A DNA stretch of 6,608 bases, from NCBI GenBank assembly GCA_019057775.1, contig JAHLWT010000235.1, positions 1-6,608 of the forward strand, in the 5' to 3' direction. The translations under genes were made by a program, and so were the position numbers. Source of the DNA: Promethearchaeota archaeon. GTDB lineage: Archaea > Asgardarchaeota > Lokiarchaeia > Sigynarchaeales > SOKP01. Of the stretch, positions 4,766 through 6,608 are shown piece by piece. The notes beneath the pieces were generated by a model. The model ran no database searches. It was not told where the DNA came from and was given only the letters and a program-made list of their open reading frames with translations. Position 1 is the stretch's first letter, and every line of letters begins with the position of its first letter.

Positions 4766-6358
4766 CTATTTATCCCTGACGCACCGGACAGAAAAACCAG
4801 CTCCCTTACGGGTGCCGTCGCGCTTAACTTCCCAACGATTGTAACCCAGCATCCGGCCCCACGCACGGAATCTCTTGTCCTCCGTCGAAGACCAAAAGTA
4901 AGCACGCCTACCTTTATAGTAGCAATGACCACCGTCGACGCGGTAGCCGCCGGGCAACGCTGAAAAACCACTTTCATTAGTTGATCCACTATTCGGAACC
5001 CTCCAGTGTGACAAACCGGTCTCTTTTAATTTACCACCTTCATCAGTACCCCGATAGCTTTTCTCTTCACTTTCTCTTATGCTCAGCCCCAAATGCCTTT
5101 CCAATTCTTTCCATTCTTCATCGGTTGGTAAATGCCAGCCGTCAGGGCAAACTTTTTTCGCTGTGTGCCAATTATATAGCCTTCCGTACATATTACAATT
5201 CCTTTCTTTATCATCGTAGCACCAGCTACCATATATATTATAGTTAAGGTTCTCAGCCATCCATACCTGGTTACCAATTTTAACCCATTTATAATCTTCG
5301 TTGTCACGTGTATCCGTAAATGCACCACTGGTTACCAATTCAAATGTATTTTCAGTCTTGTTGCTTCTTGTGGATATTCGTGTGGTTTGGTATTTATTTA
5401 CCGTGATATTTTCAGTCCAATTTTCATTACCGACTATTTGCAGTCTGTGGCTACCGATGGTTACTTTGTTAATGGGCACTTTTGTATTAGAAGAGACGCT
5501 TGCCAATCGTTTACCATCTAAATACAATTCACCTGAAATATCAGTGGTTAATTCAATGCTGCCATATGCCATTACATTCTCAACGGTGCCAACTACAGGT
5601 TTACCTGGTGCTTCAAATGCTGTTTGAGTAAAATAAAACTTTCCGGTAAGCTGCGACCATTCCTGTGGGCTTTGATTACCCCCACTGGCTTGCTGAACTG
5701 CAACACGTGTGTTAATAAAAACATCTTCAATACGTTGCTCAATTTTAATTTGTTGAGTTAGTTTTTCAGTATAAAGACCGTTAGAGCCTGCCCCATCTAA
5801 GGCTGTGGCGCCTGCGGAGGTGGCATAAGCTATGATCGTACCACTTGGGGTGGGCATGGCAGTAAACCCACGCATTCCTCCGCGCACCCAGGAACGAAAC
5901 GGATTGTTACGACAGGCATCAAGGATTACAACGTTTATGTTTTCTGGATAATATTCAAATTTATTAACAACTTTATTTACATCTACAGCTTCAAATTCAA
6001 CTGATAACCGGTCCTCTAATTGAGCATCGACAGGCAATAAATAGTTAATTCCATTTAATTGGACTCCATGACCTGCAAAATAAAACAAAGCTACATCACA
6101 ATTTCCCAGTTTACGCCAAAAATCCAGGATAGCATTATCCATATGTTCTTTTGTAGCATCGGTACGCTTAATCACTGTAAAGCCTAAATCCTGTAGTGTT
6201 GTTGCCATCAGGTTGGCATCGTTTACCGGGTTGCGCAGTTCACCGCTATATTGGTAGGCGGCATTGCCAATTACCAATGCTAAACGTTTTTCACTAACTT
6301 GAGCTAATATCTGTAAGCTAATAATCAAAATCGTAAAAAATACAATTATTCGTTTCAT
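4766..6358 (-). CDS. Secreted caspase-PEGA-FISUMP protein, likely DGR target
   Basis: A predicted exported cysteine protease with a lectin-like variable tail. Residues 1-20 are a signal peptide (MKRIIVFFTILIISLQILAQ). Residues 24-245 are a C14 caspase domain: ALVIGNAAY at 27-35, His97 in YFAGHG, Cys149 in LDACRNNPF. Residues about 262-330 look like a PEGA domain (LYLDG at 278-282). Residues about 345-529 are a FISUMP domain with typical landmarks: VWMAENLNY 365-373, CPDGWHLPTDEEW 404-416, GFSALPGGYR 464-473, FWSSTE 488-493 and SVRCVRD 523-529. FISUMP/C-type-lectin-like tails are known carriers of DGR variable regions. The last codons (4772-4951) are more GC-rich and less conserved-looking than the rest, and an avd fragment follows, so diversification of the tail is strongly suggested. 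The ATG at 6358 gives the complete signal peptide. The substrate of the caspase and the ligand of the tail are unknown. Confidence 0.92.
   Translation of the reverse strand: MKRIIVFFTILIISLQILAQVSEKRLALVIGNAAYQYSGELRNPVNDANLMATTLQDLGFTVIKRTDATKEHMDNAILDFWRKLGNCDVALFYFAGHGVQLNGINYLLPVDAQLEDRLSVEFEAVDVNKVVNKFEYYPENINVVILDACRNNPFRSWVRGGMRGFTAMPTPSGTIIAYATSAGATALDGAGSNGLYTEKLTQQIKIEQRIEDVFINTRVAVQQASGGNQSPQEWSQLTGKFYFTQTAFEAPGKPVVGTVENVMAYGSIELTTDISGELYLDGKRLASVSSNTKVPINKVTIGSHRLQIVGNENWTENITVNKYQTTRISTRSNKTENTFELVTSGAFTDTRDNEDYKWVKIGNQVWMAENLNYNIYGSWCYDDKERNCNMYGRLYNWHTAKKVCPDGWHLPTDEEWKELERHLGLSIRESEEKSYRGTDEGGKLKETGLSHWRVPNSGSTNESGFSALPGGYRVDGGHCYYKGRRAYFWSSTEDKRFRAWGRMLGYNRWEVKRDGTRKGAGFSVRCVRDK
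4772..4951 (-). other. Probable DGR variable region (VR) at the 3' end of the caspase gene
   Basis: Codes for residues 470-529 of the caspase-FISUMP protein. DGRs copy a template repeat and change its adenines, usually hitting AAC/AAT codons. Here 29 of the 47 codons from 474 to 520 end in C or T by my count, they are rich in Gly, Arg, Asp and Tyr, and only one Asn codon remains, as expected after adenine replacement. Conserved islands (FWSSTE, AW) sit between variable ones. The invariant GFSVRCVRD end would correspond to the initiation-of-mutagenic-homology side. The matching template repeat is not in the window. Confidence 0.7.
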
Positions 6359-6412
6359 GATAGTTTAAATACTTTAATGTACAATCTGAATGAATCACTA
6401 TTCAATATTATA

Positions 6413-6420
6413 CAAATTTA
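6413..6420 (-). promoter_or_regulatory. Possible -7 box for the caspase gene
   Basis: The minus strand reads TAAATTTG, a full match to the Bacteroidota -7 consensus TAnnTTTG, which would give a leader of about 50 nt before the ATG at 6358. There is no clear TTTG at the -33 distance, so this is a suggestion only. Confidence 0.35.
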
Positions 6421-6450
6421 TTAATCTTTATTTAAATAAGCCTGGTTTAA

Positions 6451-6510
6451 AAAGCATATGTTTGGCAGCGAAGGGATGCTTGCAGGGATGGGCTGCCAAA
6501 CTTGTGCTTT
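6451..6510. repeat. Hairpin repeat, copy 3 of 3
   Basis: AAAGC, ATATG, TTTGGCAGC pairs with GCTGCCAAA, CTTGT, GCTTT: a 5-bp outer stem, 5x5 internal loop, perfect 9-bp inner stem and 22-nt loop. It shares AGC...TTTGGCA and TGCCAAA...TGTGCT with copy 2, with paired substitutions at the stem ends. It sits 92 nt upstream of the caspase start, much as copy 1 does before the methyltransferase. Confidence 0.75.
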
Positions 6511-6532
6511 GTGTGTTGAGCATTTCTTTCTT

Positions 6533-6556
6533 ATTTTGGGGGCTATTGTACCTAAC
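6533..6556 (-). repeat. Right terminal inverted repeat of the caspase block
   Basis: On the minus strand this is GTTAGGTA, 3 nt, TAGCCCCCAAAAT, the partner of 4407-4431. Confidence 0.85.
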
Positions 6557-6608
6557 GTCCAAGATAAAATGAGTTTCAATTCATTTTTATCTTTTGTTCT
6601 ATGCTGTT
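6550..6608. other. Partial attC-like site C, cut by the window end
   Basis: Begins with ACCTAAC (6550-6556), a full match to the RYYYAAC attC box, followed by G as in sites A and B. A local hairpin follows: AAGATAAAATGA (6561-6572) with TCATTTTTATCTT (6581-6593), one bulged base and an 8-nt loop. The window stops before the expected right-hand GTTRRRY box, so site length and full fold cannot be judged. Confidence 0.4.

Larger units (their letters stand above)
4287..6555 (-). mobile_element. Putative gene cassette: caspase DGR target with avd remnant plus attC-like site
   Basis: Bounded by attC-like site B and the partial site C. The start box (minus strand, GTTAGGT from 6556-6550) and its own distal box (ACCTAAC, complement of 4407-4413) match exactly. 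The match continues inward as a terminal inverted repeat of about 25 bp. It contains one intact gene, a broken avd gene and two copies of the hairpin repeat, all minus-oriented where orientation applies. Confidence 0.45.

Noticed and set aside
4759..4771. Short palindrome AAATAGTCTATTT over the caspase stop as a DGR cruciform
   Set aside because: The stem is only about 5 bp of A/T pairs; DGR cruciforms are longer and GC-rich. Not enough to call.
4714..4989. Overlapping open frames on both strands across the end of the caspase gene
   Set aside because: They lie over the GC-rich variable region, where stop codons are rare; the caspase frame has clear FISUMP motifs and explains the sequence.
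4407..6556. Reading the caspase block as an insertion sequence or transposon
   Set aside because: It has inverted ends but no transposase, and the boundary sequence TAAC/GTTA inside palindromes fits attC-like exchange better. No target-site duplication is clear.
6390..6572. Plus-strand 60-codon ORF with a hydrophobic tail
   Set aside because: It runs through hairpin copy 3 and the right terminal repeat; codons are dictated by those repeats and no family is recognisable.

Overview
The window reads as AT-rich chromosomal DNA of a Bacteroidota bacterium. Pointers are a lipoprotein ending in SCGG, a secreted protein with a FISUMP (Fibrobacter succinogenes major paralogous) domain, an N-terminal LAQ-type signal peptide, no clear Shine-Dalgarno sequences, and a TAnnTTTG-like -7 promoter box. 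All genes lie on the minus strand. They form three independent cargo blocks separated by long imperfect palindromes.

Block 1 (about 50-3039) is a restriction-modification system. Its lead gene (745-2721) is a fusion: an iron-sulfur HhH-GPD DNA glycosylase of the MutY/MIG kind, followed by a full C5-cytosine DNA methyltransferase. The glycosylase has Tyr125 where the thymine glycosylase MIG has its catalytic Tyr, so the protein probably both methylates the site and repairs the T:G mismatches left by 5-methylcytosine deamination. Five bases downstream is a 229-residue PD-(D/E)XK endonuclease (50-739), the probable restriction partner.

Block 2 (about 3039-4286) is a single lipoprotein alpha/beta hydrolase of the proline iminopeptidase type (3208-4203). 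Block 3 (about 4287-6555) holds a secreted caspase-PEGA-FISUMP protein (4766-6358). Its last ~60 codons look like the variable region of a diversity-generating retroelement (DGR). It is followed by the first 44 codons of the DGR accessory gene avd (4551-4685), which then breaks off. No template repeat or reverse transcriptase is in the window, so this looks like a DGR target separated from its machinery.

The block boundaries at 3033-3162 and 4281-4413, and a partial one at 6550-6608, resemble integron attC sites. They have outer TAAC...GTTA boxes, an asymmetric 5-nt/2-nt spacer, a 10-11 bp inner stem and a large loop. The outer boxes match between the two ends of the same block, not across one palindrome: GTTAGCT/AGCTAAC for block 2 and GTTAGGT/ACCTAAC for block 3. 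That is the pattern expected if whole blocks were inserted as units by recombination at G^TTRRRY. The match runs on for 17-25 bp, so each block also has terminal inverted repeats. No integrase is in the window. A second hairpin family with compensatory base changes occurs three times (2823-2886, 4472-4531, 6451-6510).

Gene-free stretches: 2722-3207 holds one hairpin, one attC-like site and a possible promoter; 4204-4550 holds one attC-like site and one hairpin; 6359-6608 holds a possible promoter, one hairpin and the partial third site. I see no RNA genes, CRISPR or insertion sequence.
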